Assembly: GCF_042100115.1 (NCBI RefSeq)
Contig: NC_091272.1
Location: 6,324,001-6,388,000, forward strand
Length of the DNA: 64,000 nucleotides
Direction of reading: 5' to 3'
DNA from: Alternaria dauci
Lineage: Eukaryota; Ascomycota; Dothideomycetes; Pleosporales; Pleosporaceae
Part shown: positions 33,163 through 45,404 of the stretch, one piece after another
How positions within the stretch are numbered: the first letter of the stretch is position 1
How the letters are laid out: each line of letters begins with the position of its first letter
Program-made: the position numbers and the translations under genes
The notes under the pieces: model-generated
Told to the model about the DNA's origin: nothing
The model's input: the letters and a program-made list of their open reading frames with translations, nothing else
Database searches by the model: none

Positions 33163-34002
33163 TTAACGGTAGCGCCAGAGGGAGAGGGTGTTGTGCCTCT
33201 TCCACGTCTTCCTCCTGCCCGCGCTGGTGTTGTTGAACTTGTGTCCACGGCCGAGACCACGGCTCTTCTTGCCGGTGGCGGTGAGACCACGAGCCTCGCG
33301 GTGCTTGTGGACGGGCTTGACGATCCAGTTGATGCGAGGATCGCGGCGGATGGCCTTGTGCTGGGGGTCGACGCAGATGACCTCGTAGTACTTGTAGGTG
33401 GAGTCCTGGTTGATCCAGTACGAGTTGAGGACGCGGAGGTTGGCGCAGCGGCGGCCGATACGCTCCTCAGCGGTGGACTTGAGGGAGCGCTGGTACTTCA
33501 ACTGATTGATACCCTGGTTGGTAGGCTTTCCTGTTCGGTTGTCAGTTCTTCATTCTCGCATCGAATCGACTGCGTGCTGCGTACCGTAGGTGGCGCCCCT
33601 AGAAACCACATGTTAGCATTGATCCCTCTTCTCAGACTGCGAAGCACCTACTTGGGAGCCTGCCTCTTGCGACCTCCACGGCGGACGCGGATGCGGTAGA
33701 TAACGTAACCCTGCTTGGCCTTGTATCCGAGACGGCGGGCCTTGTCGGGGCGCGAGGGGCGGCTTGCGCGGTGGATGACCTTAAGTTGGCGAAGCTATCG
33801 ATGCACTCTCAGCAAAGTTCAACGAGTACATCAATTGAGACTGAGTCTCAGGATGTTCATACCTCCCAGCACTGTCGCAGCGTTAGCAGAGTTCTGTCCC
33901 GCACAATTGTGGTATAATACGTACGCGAACGCGCATCAAGAAGCGCATCATGTCCGACTGCTTCTTCTTCTGAAGTTCTTCGACATACTTGAGGGCACCC
34001 AT
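33163..34002 (-). CDS. RPL15: 60S ribosomal protein eL15
   Basis: Five exons: 34002-33925, 33871-33863 (9 nt, encoding Cys-Trp-Glu), 33794-33652, 33598-33585 (14 nt) and 33530-33163. They total 612 nt and encode 203 aa, the family's exact length. The protein begins [19 protein letters not shown], contains [20 protein letters not shown] and GATYGKPTNQG (restored only through the 14-nt exon), and ends NTLSLWRYR. eL15 sits in the large-subunit core and contacts 25S rRNA. Introns are 53, 68, 53 and 54 nt, each with GT and AG ends. The first exon stops after RFLMRVR; WELRQ continues correctly only through the 9-nt exon. The gene is clearly intact. Confidence 0.97.
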
Positions 34003-34395
34003 CTTGACTGTTGGTTAGTAGATTGTCGACGCTGTCGTGCTGGAGGCTGCGAAAAGATTCAATATCGATTTCGGTTCTGTGTGCGAATGGCCCGTGCGGC
34101 GCGCTAGCTTGACGAGGCATCGCGCTGGGCGGACACGAGTCGGTCAGAGCATCGCTTGGGCGGGCGCTCGGTGGAGCATGATGCAGACGTGAGAAGGCGC
34201 GAACACGAGAATTGGCATGTGCATAGACATTGTTGTTCAGCTACATGCGAAGTGAAGAGGACGGCGAGAAGCATTGAACAAGGGCCTGTACTTACTATTG
34301 CATACCCTTCGCTACTAGAACTCAATGCGAACAACTGTATCTGAGAGAGTTGCACATTCGTCTTGCTCGTCCACAGACTACCTTGAACACTATGC
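34003..34395. other. Intergenic region upstream of eL15
   Basis: 393 bp between the eL15 start and the end of the 223-aa gene, both minus. It holds the eL15 promoter. On the coding strand I see no clear TATA element. Nothing else is seen. Confidence 0.4.
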
Positions 34396-35136
34396 CTACC
34401 ACCCATCATCCACCGGCAACCCCTTGACCATGCTCTTGACACCCCTCTCCGCATACCTCAAGCTGTTTCTCAGCTCGTAGCTAAGCGCAACCCCCTCTCC
34501 ACCCTCCATCTCCACATCCCCATCATCATCCGTCTCTCCCAGCACAACATCCTCCACATCAGCACCCAGCACCTTCTTCACATTTCGCAATGCAACGCGA
34601 GCCCCCATCCTGAGCTGCCGGTCCGTATCTTCGACGTCCTGCATCCATGTGTCTGCCACAGCTGCAGGCTGCTCGTCTCGTAGTTTCGCAATCATGCCGT
34701 CTAGCCTTTGGTATTCACTCACGAGGCCTGAGGATGCTGTCAGGACGGTGGAGACGGACTCGTACACAGCGTTTTTAGCGATACGGGTGCCTTTGAAGGT
34801 TGCTGTCTCGCTTTGCACGGGTTGATTCGGGGTTCGCAGGGCTTCGAGGATGGTGGCTGCGAGTTCACTGCGATGGCGTTGCTCTTGCTTGTTGCTACGG
34901 CAGCTGTTAGTGATTGAATTGAAAATACAGTAGCCCCTCTAGATGTTCAACGCCTTGTCTTACGCTTGGAGCTTCCGCTTTGCAATCTGTCCGTTAAGCT
35001 TCTTCCGATCCTCTGCTATCTTTGCGCGGAACTGTTGCACATCTACGTCGCCATTCTTCCGCTTCTCGAGAAGGCGACTGAGTGCGAGTACTTGTTGACT
35101 TTCGGGCTCTGGGGACTTGGCACGTTGTCCTGCCAT
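34396..35136 (-). CDS. Unrecognised coiled-coil protein, 223 aa
   Basis: Two exons, 35136-34964 and 34894-34396; the splice joins KRKLQA to NKQEQRHRSE. Residues ~13-70 form a charged coiled coil (LALSRLLEKRKNGDVDVQQF). Residues 75-140 are helical with a YQRLDGMIAKLRDEQ segment. An acidic loop (ETDDDGDVEMEGGEG) precedes a C-terminal helix ending in KSMVKGLPVDDGW. It is small, hydrophilic and has no signal peptide. The shape is reminiscent of small complex subunits such as kinetochore or spindle proteins, but I cannot name one. The start is the only ATG before the coiled coil. Confidence 0.75.
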
Positions 35137-35649
35137 GGCTGAGGTGAAAGTGTTGGTGAGGAGAGGTGATATCAGATGGGAGGAAGGAGATGCCCAGGCC
35201 TGTAGGCCTTCACACCATTTCCAACCTTCACAGGAAAATTGAACCTGAGCCCGGGATGTCGAGGACTTCGCGAAGTGCCAGACTATACAAGACCCAGCCG
35301 AGGCCCGGAGACCTTGGAGAAACTTTCGGCCTCGGGAAGATTTATGAAGCTGAGGGCGGGAGGTACTTAAGCTTTCTATCAGCTATAACATCACATTGAT
35401 ATCTAGGCCTGAGAAATACCAGCACATGCACTCATGATAGAACATATTGGTGCCAAAGCATTCTGATTTCGCCATATGGCATATATCTAACTAAACTACA
35501 CGCATCATGGGGAATTTTTTGGTAAGTGAAAGCAAGCAACCGTGGGATCATGAAATATGATGAAGAAGTGAAAAGCAGATAGCGCATAATGACCAAAAAA
35601 CCGAAAGAAATTCCGAACCCCCCCTCATCTCACAGTCCACCGAGCTCTC
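35137..35649. other. Intergenic region
   Basis: 513 bp: promoter of the 223-aa gene at its left edge and the 3' untranslated region of the PSP1 gene at its right edge. A 77-codon plus frame (35166-35399) has no motif. Confidence 0.4.
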
Positions 35650-38472
35650 CTAGTTACCGAATGACATGTTCTGCATGCCAGTCAACAAGGCAGGGTCGGT
35701 GCCAGTGGCAGGGCGACCTCCAGAAGAAGCAGTGTTGGTACCATTGTAGGCGCTTGGGTTGCCACTGCCATGTCCACCTGCTGTGCCGTAGTAGCCGCCA
35801 GGAGCACCTGAGGTGTATGAGGCGTTGCTGTACGCATTGGCGTAGCCCGCGCCAGAGGTGTACGGAGAGCTGCCGTTGTACGAAGAAGGCTGCTGGACAC
35901 CGAAAGACTGACCAGTGTTGGATGTGTAGTTGCGCGAAGCAGCATATCCAGCGGTGGTTGTAGCAGCCCCGTAGCCTCCACCATAGGACGAAGTATAGGT
36001 CGATGGTGGATAGTAGGTTCCGCCTCCATAGTTCATGGGGCTGCCGCTCGCACTAACATTGGGGTAGTAGCCTGCATACATCTGCTGGCGACCCATCTGC
36101 TGTCCATGACCCCATGTCTGCTGCATGTTGTAGGACGGCTGGGTAGGGTACGCAGGGATCTGGTGAGAGAATGCGTGGAAGCCGTCATCGTAGTTGCCAT
36201 AGTTGCCATGGTTACGAGCTTGACCTTGACCTGACGAGCAGTTAGTGGACACGATATAGTAGCAAGGAGACGAGGATGTACTTACCGTACTGCTGCGCAG
36301 TGTGGTGTGTGTTGTTGCCAAAGCCAGGGCCGACAGAGGGAGGCGCGTTCTGGTTGTTGTTCTTGATGATGGCACCAGGACCGATGGCCGAAGGGGGTGG
36401 GATCTGGGCACCACCGGCTGGGTTGATGACGGATGCGGGATTGACAGCCGACATCCAGATGCGCACCTTGTACTGCTTGAACAGGTCGGTGACGAGCTCG
36501 TTGAAGTTGACGTACGACTCCGCGTAGTAGAAGTAAGTCAACTTGTGGTAATCACTAGATGTGTTAGCGTGATGCCGACAAGAAGGTGAGGGTTATTGAC
36601 TTACGCCTGGTACTCAGCATCGAGGATCTCCATAGGCAGCTTATGGTCAGCAGCCTTCTGAGCTCCAAGGCGCTTGGCCTTGGCCTCTCCACCCTCCTTC
36701 TCACGGAGCGCAGAGATCTCGTGAGCCTGGGCGAGGCGCTTGATCATCTTGGGCTTGAACGGCTCAGGTTCACCGGAAGCAGTCACTGGAGTACGGCTCA
36801 TGGGGTTGGGGAAGCCATTAGCACGCGCAAGCGCGCCCAACATACCAGAGTCGTTCTGAGTGCCGGCTAGTGAGTACTGTGAGAACATGACGAGCCAGCG
36901 GAAGTGCTCCTCGTTTGCCTCCGCCTTGAGCTTCTTGGCCTCCTCCATAGTCAAGTCGGCATGGGTAATCTGGCCCAAATCGCACCCACGGTCGCCCTCG
37001 GTAATGACAAGGTCACCACAGCGGATCTCGAGACCGGTGTTATCGTAGAGGTAATAGATATCCGCGCGCGAGCACTTGAAGGTGACAATGTACAAGCGGC
37101 GGGTAGGATTACCAATTCTCGGAGGAACGGCGTAGGGATTGGCAGACATGGCGGGGTTGGGGACAACCGGGTCTGGGTGAGCAGCTGAAATGGCAGAGGA
37201 GTTGATCGCGCGCGATGCAGGACCGTAGCCGGTGAAGTAGGCAGACGCGTCAAAGGGCTCATCGTCCTTGTTGGGTGGGGTCTGGCGAGGGGAGACGTAC
37301 TCTTCTTCCTCCTCCTGGGTGTTGCTCAAGGTCGAGAGAGGCATGGCGGAGTTGTAGCTGCCGTAGTGAGCGAACGAGTGGCGACGACCGAGGGGATCCA
37401 TTTCAGCAGGTGAAATGTTGCCTGTAGTCCACTGCGGCTTCTGAGGGCTGTCGACAATCTCGACTTCGTGATCGCGGGTCAGAACACCAACGTGCTCACT
37501 GAAGCGGCGAGTAAGGCCTGGGGCAGGACGGTTGATCGGAGGCTCAGTATCGTCGAGCTCTTCGATGGCGTACTCCCCAGAGATGCTGTATGAGGTGTTG
37601 CGCAGACCGGCAGTAGTCTGGCGGCGTTGCTGTTGCATCTGCTTGACAGGAGAGCCAGTAGAGGTAGCTCGGTTGCGAGCGCGTGCGTTCTCCATTGCAG
37701 CTTGTTTGAGCAAGGCTTGCTTCTGCTCACGCTCCCAGTAACCGGCAGGCAGACGGACTCCGTGCTCCGAGCCGTTGGACGACTCGATCTCGTCGGCCTC
37801 GTCTTCACGCAGCTGCGAGAGACCAACAGCAGACTCACCAAGAAGGCTCGGCTTGGACGGGCGATGACGAAGATTGGCACTGGTGTTGGGGTTGCGCGAG
37901 AAACGGCTGACAGGACTGTGCTCGATGTCACCTTGTCCTATGCTATAGGACTGGGACCGGACAGCCTTGCGGAACGGATTAGGTGCTTGCTGGTTAAGGA
38001 GAAAACCAATGCCGTTGCCGTCGTCACCGTCAACAGTTGTGGGGGAGGGGATGGGCTTGTTGTCGGTAGGTGGAAAGGCAGAGGTGGGGGAAGGAGCAAT
38101 CTCGTTTTTAGAACGGTTGTTGACTAAGCCATTGAAGCTCGGAGTATTCCAGGGGAATGACGAAGTGCTGGGCCGCGACTGCTGGGGAAGCTCGAGGGAC
38201 GGCGTGGTTGGCTGGGAACCGGCAAACGACACAGAGGGAAGCGAGAACTTCCGGTTTGGCTGTATATCCTGCAGCCAACCAGAAGAAGGGCGACGAACTG
38301 CCAGAGGGTATGCACCAGGTGCATGCCGAACAGGCACTGCCACGTGCTCACGGTCATCGTCGCTGGACGCCAAGACATCGCTGTCAGGAGTCGGACGACG
38401 CAGTTGCAACTTCGACTTGTCGAGAGCCGAACCACCAACAGAGAGACCGCCCTTGTATGTGTTGGAACTCAT
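35650..38472 (-). CDS. PSP1 C-terminal domain protein
   Basis: Three exons, 38472-36605, 36554-36286 and 36230-35650, give 905 aa. Residues ~1-470 are disordered and Ser/Pro/Asn-rich. The PSP1 domain follows (about 480-660): RRLYIVTFKCSRADIYYLYD, then GDLVITEGDRGCDLGQI, then FSQYSLAG. It continues across the first intron into YHKLTYFYYAESYVNFNELV. The C-terminal ~290 residues are low-complexity Gly/Tyr/Ser/Asn-rich. Yeast PSP1 was found as a suppressor of DNA polymerase alpha and cdc mutations and associates with mRNP granules; the domain's biochemical role is still unclear. A probable leader intron with GTACGT donor lies at about 38484-38537, just upstream of the start codon. The Tyr/Gly tail resembles condensate-forming RNA-binding proteins (inference). 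Confidence 0.93.
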
Positions 38473-39542
38473 GATGAGTAGTCTTCTTAATGCATTAGCA
38501 ACATCCTCGAGGATACCAAAATGTTTGGCAAACGTACCTTGAAGTCTAGTAGAGATGAAGATGGTCGATGAATAGGGGGGTGTCTTGATGCACACTACTT
38601 GCACACTGAAGATGTATGTGCTACACAGCGAAGATGCTTCCTGCTGTGACTAGGTGTGCAGGAAAATGTAACGTCTAGGCTGGCGATGTGTCTATAAGTC
38701 TCCTTCACCTGTGAAGGCAAACGTAGCACGTGTTAGCGAAGACGTCACCAGAAGAGGCGGTAAGGGGCGGGATATTAAGGGTGAGGCAAGTAAAGGTAGA
38801 GGTAAAGGCAAACAGTAAAGGTAGGCGGTAAGGTATGTGAATGAGCGGGGTATTGCGATGGCATACACCCACTATGCAAACACGATGTTCGCCAGGTATG
38901 CTCGAGGAAAAGAACATGATAGGGTAGGGATGCATACCTTGATAGTCGATCTTGGAGATGTGAAGCGGATCAGATTGCAGACGTGTATACTGCCGTTGGT
39001 CTACTCACAACTGCCTCTCAAGGCGGTTTGACGTAGTAGCTTCTCAGGGGTGATGGCTGAAGCGAAGACAGGCTGGCAGCTACGCTTGATGACGCTTCAA
39101 ACGCGCTCCCTGATGTTGAATGGTGTTCAGGGGCGAGCAGAAGCAGATGAAGAGCGGAATGGGGGTTTTAGGGAGAGATGATGGCAAAAACGGTGGGTGG
39201 AGGAAGCAGGAAACGATGCCAGGAGCGGGGTTTTATCAGTCAGAACTGAGAGCGGACGGTCAGCTGGTTCGGTTGCCGCTTGGAGGCACTGGAGGAAAGA
39301 ACTGTTGACGATGCTCAAGGCAAGAGCGCCGTGCACGGGTGGCTTTAGAGATTACTGTCCGCCATCGTCGTCTTAGCAAGGAACATTGGGAATGGGGAGA
39401 ATATAGGTAGACAGATGACAGAAGGAAGATACCAGGAAGCTTCATTTGCTCCCAGTAGTACTCTTCGTAGAGACGTAGAAATGAACACATGCTGCTGTCC
39501 GAGTGTTGAGGCTCAGGAGAACTGGTCTGCTGCCTCCCCGCC

Positions 39543-39556
39543 CACACACACACACA
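39543..39556. repeat. Short (CA)7 microsatellite
   Basis: Seven CA units in non-coding sequence upstream of the PSP1 gene. Too short to suggest a function. Confidence 0.8.
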
Positions 39557-42500
39557 CCACCTGGACACCCCTCAAGTCTTGGATGCACGTAGCTCTGCCC
39601 CTTGAGATACTATGCAGAGACTCTTGTGAGACAGATGCAGCGCTTGTGCATCTCCAGAATGGTGTGCATTGCTGTGGGCGGTGTCGCTGGCGTTGGCCTA
39701 CTTCCCCACAACCTCAACTCCGCCAGCGCTGGAACATCTCGACATTCTCCACGACATCACTCACTCACCAGCAGTGCGTCCACAACGACAGCAGACGAGG
39801 GGGACAGCTGCAGTAAGGACAAGGAAAATCAGGCTCTGCTTACCTAGTTAACAGGACTTTGTCTAGAAGAATTACGCGACGCGGAGCTCGATGCCCAAAG
39901 CAGATCTATCGGGAGAAGAACGGTATACCCTACTCGACATCGTCAGCCTCATGGCATTGCACGCAAGCACATCCCACTGTAGAGCCCGATGTAGGCCGCA
40001 AGCCTGATGCGGCGGCCCACGGGCGCGACAACAGCATTTGGGTGGCGCGGGACGATGACAGAAGAGCCACTTACCTGGCAAGTTCTATCCCACAATGACT
40101 CTATGCAAATAAACGGATTCGGAAGATAACTAGCACAGGATGTGAGCATCAAGCACTGCAACACAATGTCGGCGCGGGCACGCCCGTCGCAGATCGGCGG
40201 AGACATACCTCAAAATGTCGCAAACCAAGCGCCAAACTCTTGAACCAGTCTATCCCTAGTCTTTCTTCTCGAAGATATCGAACACGAATACGATCCGCTA
40301 TGGCATCAGTCGTCGCATGGAATCACACAAGCCTAGGATCGGCAAGAAGGCACCGGGTGCTTGGAGTGTGGGGAAGCGCCACGCTGCTAAACCCAGGGCT
40401 GTCCCGCAGATCAAGGACAAAACTGTTCGGAGGATGGACGTGCGACTGCTAAAGCGAGCACATGTCGCCCTCTAACCCGGACGGCAGAGGATGAGAATAT
40501 AATGGGGAGGACACCTTCTGCAGAGGCCAGACTGACAGCAGGAGAGTTTCGCCTTGGCGATCGTTCGAAACGTTGGGAAGCAGACGCGGCAGACACTCTG
40601 TGTTCCGCGCGCCTTGTCAGATCAGGAGACGACTCCACCAGGCCAAGCGCGGCGAGCTGACGGCGATCTCAAGGCGTTTGAGAGGTGGCTGACAGGAAGA
40701 CTGGGTAAAGATGGCGAAGCAAGATGCGCATTACAGAAGAATAGACGTAAGTCTGGAGACACGCAGACATGCAACGCCTTTGAGGCTTCTGCAGCTCATG
40801 GCTGGCCAAGGGTCAGGGGCTTCTGAAAGGTCGTTGCGCAGGAAATGCGGAGACGGCCAGGCCAACTGTGGCTAGCCGTGTATGCTTCAGGCGAACTCCT
40901 GCAAATTGCTGCGCTCTTGGGGGGCAGCCAACCTTGCCAGATAGGGCCCGGCTGCTCGAGCCATCTGCCCTGGTCAAGCCTCTTGTAACCACCCTTTTTG
41001 ACGACACAGCTTCATCGACTTTCGCCAGAGCTCATCCTTCTCTGCTAGCCCAATCGCTGATCGACGATGCGTTGGGCTGCATGTTCAGGGTTTTCGTGGA
41101 CGAACCCCTCACTTTCGCTGTCTGGACTCGGTTGGGCCCGTCGGAAGACATCCATTCCATCTCATCTCATCCAGGGCTTCATGCTTACTGCACGCCATTC
41201 TGTTTCGCTTTAAGCTCCATCAATCACACTGCATCCCGTCAGGCTATTGCGCCCCCAGAAGAGACTTGAGGAGCACTACGGGCGCCTTCAGCCCTAGAGT
41301 GTAACAAGTCACGCGCGCTCGACGACTACCATGGCCTGGATACTAAGCTCTTTAGCTGCTTGACGCACCCGCGGCATGCCCCGCCCAACGCGGTGATCTT
41401 GTGGGCACTTCTGGGCTTCTCCTATTCGACGCCGCGCTTGATATGTGTGTAGCAAACGATGGCTACACACCGAGCGTTCCTGGAGCTAGTTGCAAACGAC
41501 GTCGCAAAGACTCCTGAGTGGTTCACAAAGCATTTCCCGTCTGCAGATGTCAGGGTATTACAGTGTGTCTGGCTGGTGCTGGGCGCACGAGACACGGCAT
41601 GCTGTTGGACAGACTCCTCTTTCGGCTTCGCATATTGGCTGCGAAGCATCCTGCCAACCCCGCATTTTGCGCACAGCATTGGCGTTGTTCAGCACAGCCA
41701 AGCTCGGCGGGTACCTCCATTCAACGATGTGCCCGCATAGGTGGCAGTCGCCTGATGCTCTTCTCCGGACGGTTCCCTCTTCCTCGTAGAGAACTCAAAT
41801 ACTTGTTGATTCTGATGTGTCATACTAAAGTGGCGTGTCAGAACATCATGGTATTTCGAGACGCGTACGCTGTATGCCCTTGCTGAACAGCATAGCCGAC
41901 ATTTGGACCTCTGGAAGCCCTGTTGGAGCCGACGGTGGTAAACCTTTCCTGGATATATATTAAATCCTCGGTCCGATGTGCAAGACATCCGATCGTTGTC
42001 AAACGGCCGTACCAGCATCTCACGCCGATGGCCCGCATCACCATCAAGACAGCATGTACCCCAGCTTTGAACTTCATGCAGTTTTGTAGACAGGCCTGGT
42101 GGTTGCTTGTAAAAGACGTCTCATACAACTATGCGCAGACCACACAGCTATACCAAGCTCCGCGTTGTTGCCGCCATTCCAGCCTGCCACGAAAGGCTAC
42201 CTCAATCTCGAAAACGATGTTTGTAGTTGCACACCGGCGTTGCTCGAGGTCTCGCAGGGATATCGTTCGCAGTTGCGTGCGGGGTATCGTCCGGTGGTAT
42301 TGACAGATTCTGGTGTTCTGGCATCTGACAGTCTCCCGCGGAGCTGGCCATGGTATCCGCTCTGCCGTTAGGTCCGGTACCATAAGATGTCCCCATCTTC
42401 GGGTCTTCGCCCTTGAACCCGAATGGTGTTACTACTGGAGCTTTAATTGGTACTTTGAATTGCGGGGGTCTGGTGACGACTCTCTGTCAGGCTCGTTGAA

Positions 42501-42575
42501 ATGGTGGTCTCCAAAGAGCCTGCTACATCCGCTATGGAGTCTCACTGGGTTTCGGTCGTACTCTGTGTTGTCTGA

Positions 42576-43059
42576 TCAGCCTTCCATGTTCAAGAGTAAC
42601 ACTTCTCGCGTGGTATCCTTCCCTTTGTCGTGGTGTTTTGCTGTCTTCGAGAGAATGTATTCCCACCTCCGCCGCGAGGTATGGAGGGGCTTCTGGGGTG
42701 ACCCCGCAATGTCGTCGGCCTGGTAACCTATCGTAATGCGAAGGGGGTTATATTGGGTGCAGGGTCGCTGTTCTGTGAGTGTTCGAGGAGTCGTGCTCGC
42801 GTGGAAGGCGAGCTGAGAGCCTGTTTTTTGGGCTTCTGACCTCGACCGTATGGCTGAGAGGGGAGGGCGTCTTTGTCGAGGGCGTCGCCATGCTTGCACT
42901 CTTTGCACAGCCCTTGATTGAGCGGGAGTTTTCAAGGCCGCTGAGTATTTCCTGGCTAGGAGTTGCAGGTTTTCTGGTTGCGCGTTGAGGGCGCGATCTG
43001 TTCAGACCAGAAAGAGTTTGCTGAAGCTGGGAGGCGGAAGCCGCCGTCGCTGAAGCCAT
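42576..43059 (-). pseudogene. Possible degenerate coding patch
   Basis: A minus frame starts at an ATG (43059) with MASATAASASQLQQTLSGLN and stays coding-like for ~70 residues. After that, coding-like sequence appears in two other frames (for example LLEHSQNSDPAPNITPFALR, then SRRRWEYILSKTAKH), so no single frame covers the patch. I found no good intron that repairs it. It may be a broken gene, a gene with missed introns, or chance. No family recognised. Confidence 0.25.
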
Positions 43060-45197
43060 CTACCCTGAAGGAAGAGGGCTACAGCCTTCTAATAGCTTCT
43101 CTGTGGTCACATTGGGGGTTGTAAGGTCCGTGTGGGTGGGGTGTTTTGAGACTATGGGTTGACGCTCGAGGTAACATCACGGGTATTGTGGCCCATGCCC
43201 GAGGAAAGACCAAGTCCAACATCACAACAACATCACAACATCACGCGGGATTCAAGGCGAAGACATTCTAGGGGTTACAAAGCTCTTTCAGACCTCAACT
43301 TTACCTTCTATGCAGGGGCAGGAGGGGTAAGCTAGAGCGCTGTCTGTTTGACAGAGGTACCTCTTTAGGATTCAGGGAAGTAAAGCCAGAAAGCATTGTG
43401 GTCACCTAGAAGGTGTGGCAACTAGCATCGCCATTCACGGAAGCAAACAGGCTGCTGTGAAGGTAATCTAGGAGCTCAATGCTCGCTAGATGCTCTCTGA
43501 AGTTGCCTTCTTCCTTCCGGAAGCTCTTTCTGGCTGCTCGTTTACTCTGTCTCTTCTGGGCCGACCTTCCTCCGCCGCCCTGATCCCCGTTCGGCTGTCC
43601 CCACAATGGCTTTTGGCTCAATTACACAGTTAGTCCCTCCTTTTTACGACACCACCACACCCGCCTTGAGCAAAGGAGCCTCCAAGAGCTGCAGGATCAC
43701 CACTTCCTCTGTAGCGCCTCCTGGTTCTTATCCCCTTTCTCTCTTAGTCCCCTTGAATTTTCCTAGAACCTCCGCCGCCACTTCAGCCCCCCGAGTAACC
43801 TTCTCCGAACCCTCCTACGCTCCTACGCTCCTACGACGGCAGCAGTCACGGTGCGCCATTACAGAAGTTCTTCAACTGCCGCAACGGTCTCTCGACGCCT
43901 CTACGAGCATATCCCTCCTCTTCCTTCGAGACTGGGATCGGTATGAGCGTCTGCGAACACTACCAAAGATCGCTGAAATTCGCCCGACGCCGACAAAAAG
44001 ATAGATGTGTATATGCAGACATTCCGACTCCAGGCGCTTCTTCGGCCAATGAGCCGGAAGCTGCATGTATGTCGCATACTGTTGACAAGCAGCTCGGGCG
44101 TACATATAAGGTAAGCAACACGATAGGTTGTTGCGGCGGTCCATTTCCGCAACGTGACGAGAAGCGTAGTCACCCTCTTGCAAAGTTCTCTCTAGCCAGG
44201 TGTACTGCGCTTGTAACCACCATTGATCAAGTATAGTATCCACCTTCTCGATATATTCCCCAGTCAACAGAATTGGCCCGAGATTCTGCCTCTACTGCCT
44301 CTCGCGTACTATACTCGAGCTTCAATCACAAGACGGTACAAACATGGCGCATCCGCATGCTCATGTCGGAATTGCAGATACTCGAAGGCTTGATTTACTC
44401 GAGCCTTCGATGGAAGCTACATCATGCAATGTCACGTTTCCTCGCTTCATGGCCTTTGTGCCCCTTTCATCGGATCACAATGAGTCTTGCATATAGCTAT
44501 GACTGTACCGACATCAAACCACCTTTTCAAAACCTTTCATTGGTATGAGGAGGTGTTGACGCGCCGCCCCGCTGTCGAAGGAATGTCGAAGATCAATCAG
44601 TCCATGGTACCCTCCTGCTTTTGAAGCGGAGACGGGTAGCTGGACGACCAGCCGTCAAAAGTCGCCTAGACTGAGACTCTTGTCTTTGCAATACAGATAC
44701 CGGTTGGACAACTATATGTAGATGAATTAACTATTTTTGCTTAACTTTGTCGTCTCCTAAACAGGATCTTTATTACTTGTGTCAAACGTCGCGAATGTAT
44801 AGAAATGCCCTTATTGCACTGCAATGACACAGACCAGCTTGGAGCCACCAACAACTACCACGATTCTCAACGATCAAAACCAACAGAGTTTCTCAAATAG
44901 GAGAACTCGCAAGTGTAAGAGCGTAGAAGAATGCAATCAGGTTTTCGCATCAACGCTACTATTGCGAAAGGGCCGAGTCACTCAAGAAAACACATCCTTC
45001 TCGTTTCAGGGAAATCAAAGCCCCAATGTCGAGTATCCTCGACCAATGATTTACAGGCTAAGACATAATATGCTTGTCACAATTGACGATTTGTTACAAA
45101 ATAGCCAACGATGTTCGTGCGAGGACAGTGGTCCATCCGCATCACACAGAAAGATCGGAGTTCGCACGATGCGCAGCGATGACGATCACGCCGTCGA

Positions 45198-45404
45198 TCC
45201 GGGGACGTCGCCCATGCAGATCCAGACCTCAGCAAAGCCAACTTCAGACCTTACACTCATGTCGTCAATGCCAGCTTTGGTGCTGTCAATGGTCTGGACA
45301 CGATAGCACATGTCATAGCAACTCATCCTTACGTAGAAGACTTCAGTAGCTCCCTCGGAGAAAACTTTAGGCTGGCGGTGCGGTCATGCGAGCGAAGTGC
45401 CTAG
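45198..45404 (+). pseudogene. Possible exon relic
   Basis: A plus frame open from just after a TGA to the stop at 45402-45404. Its residues include PYTHVVNASFGAVNGLDTIA and THPYVEDFSSSLGENF, which look protein-like, but no ATG and no clear upstream exon are present. Family unknown; it could be the last exon of a decayed gene or chance. Confidence 0.2.

Noticed and set aside
33157..33699. 180-codon plus frame over eL15
   Set aside because: Antisense shadow that ignores the splice structure of a highly conserved ribosomal gene.
43606..44004. 132-codon plus frame in the gene-poor island
   Set aside because: Low-complexity Pro/Ser/Thr stretch from CT-rich DNA; no motif and no splice partner.
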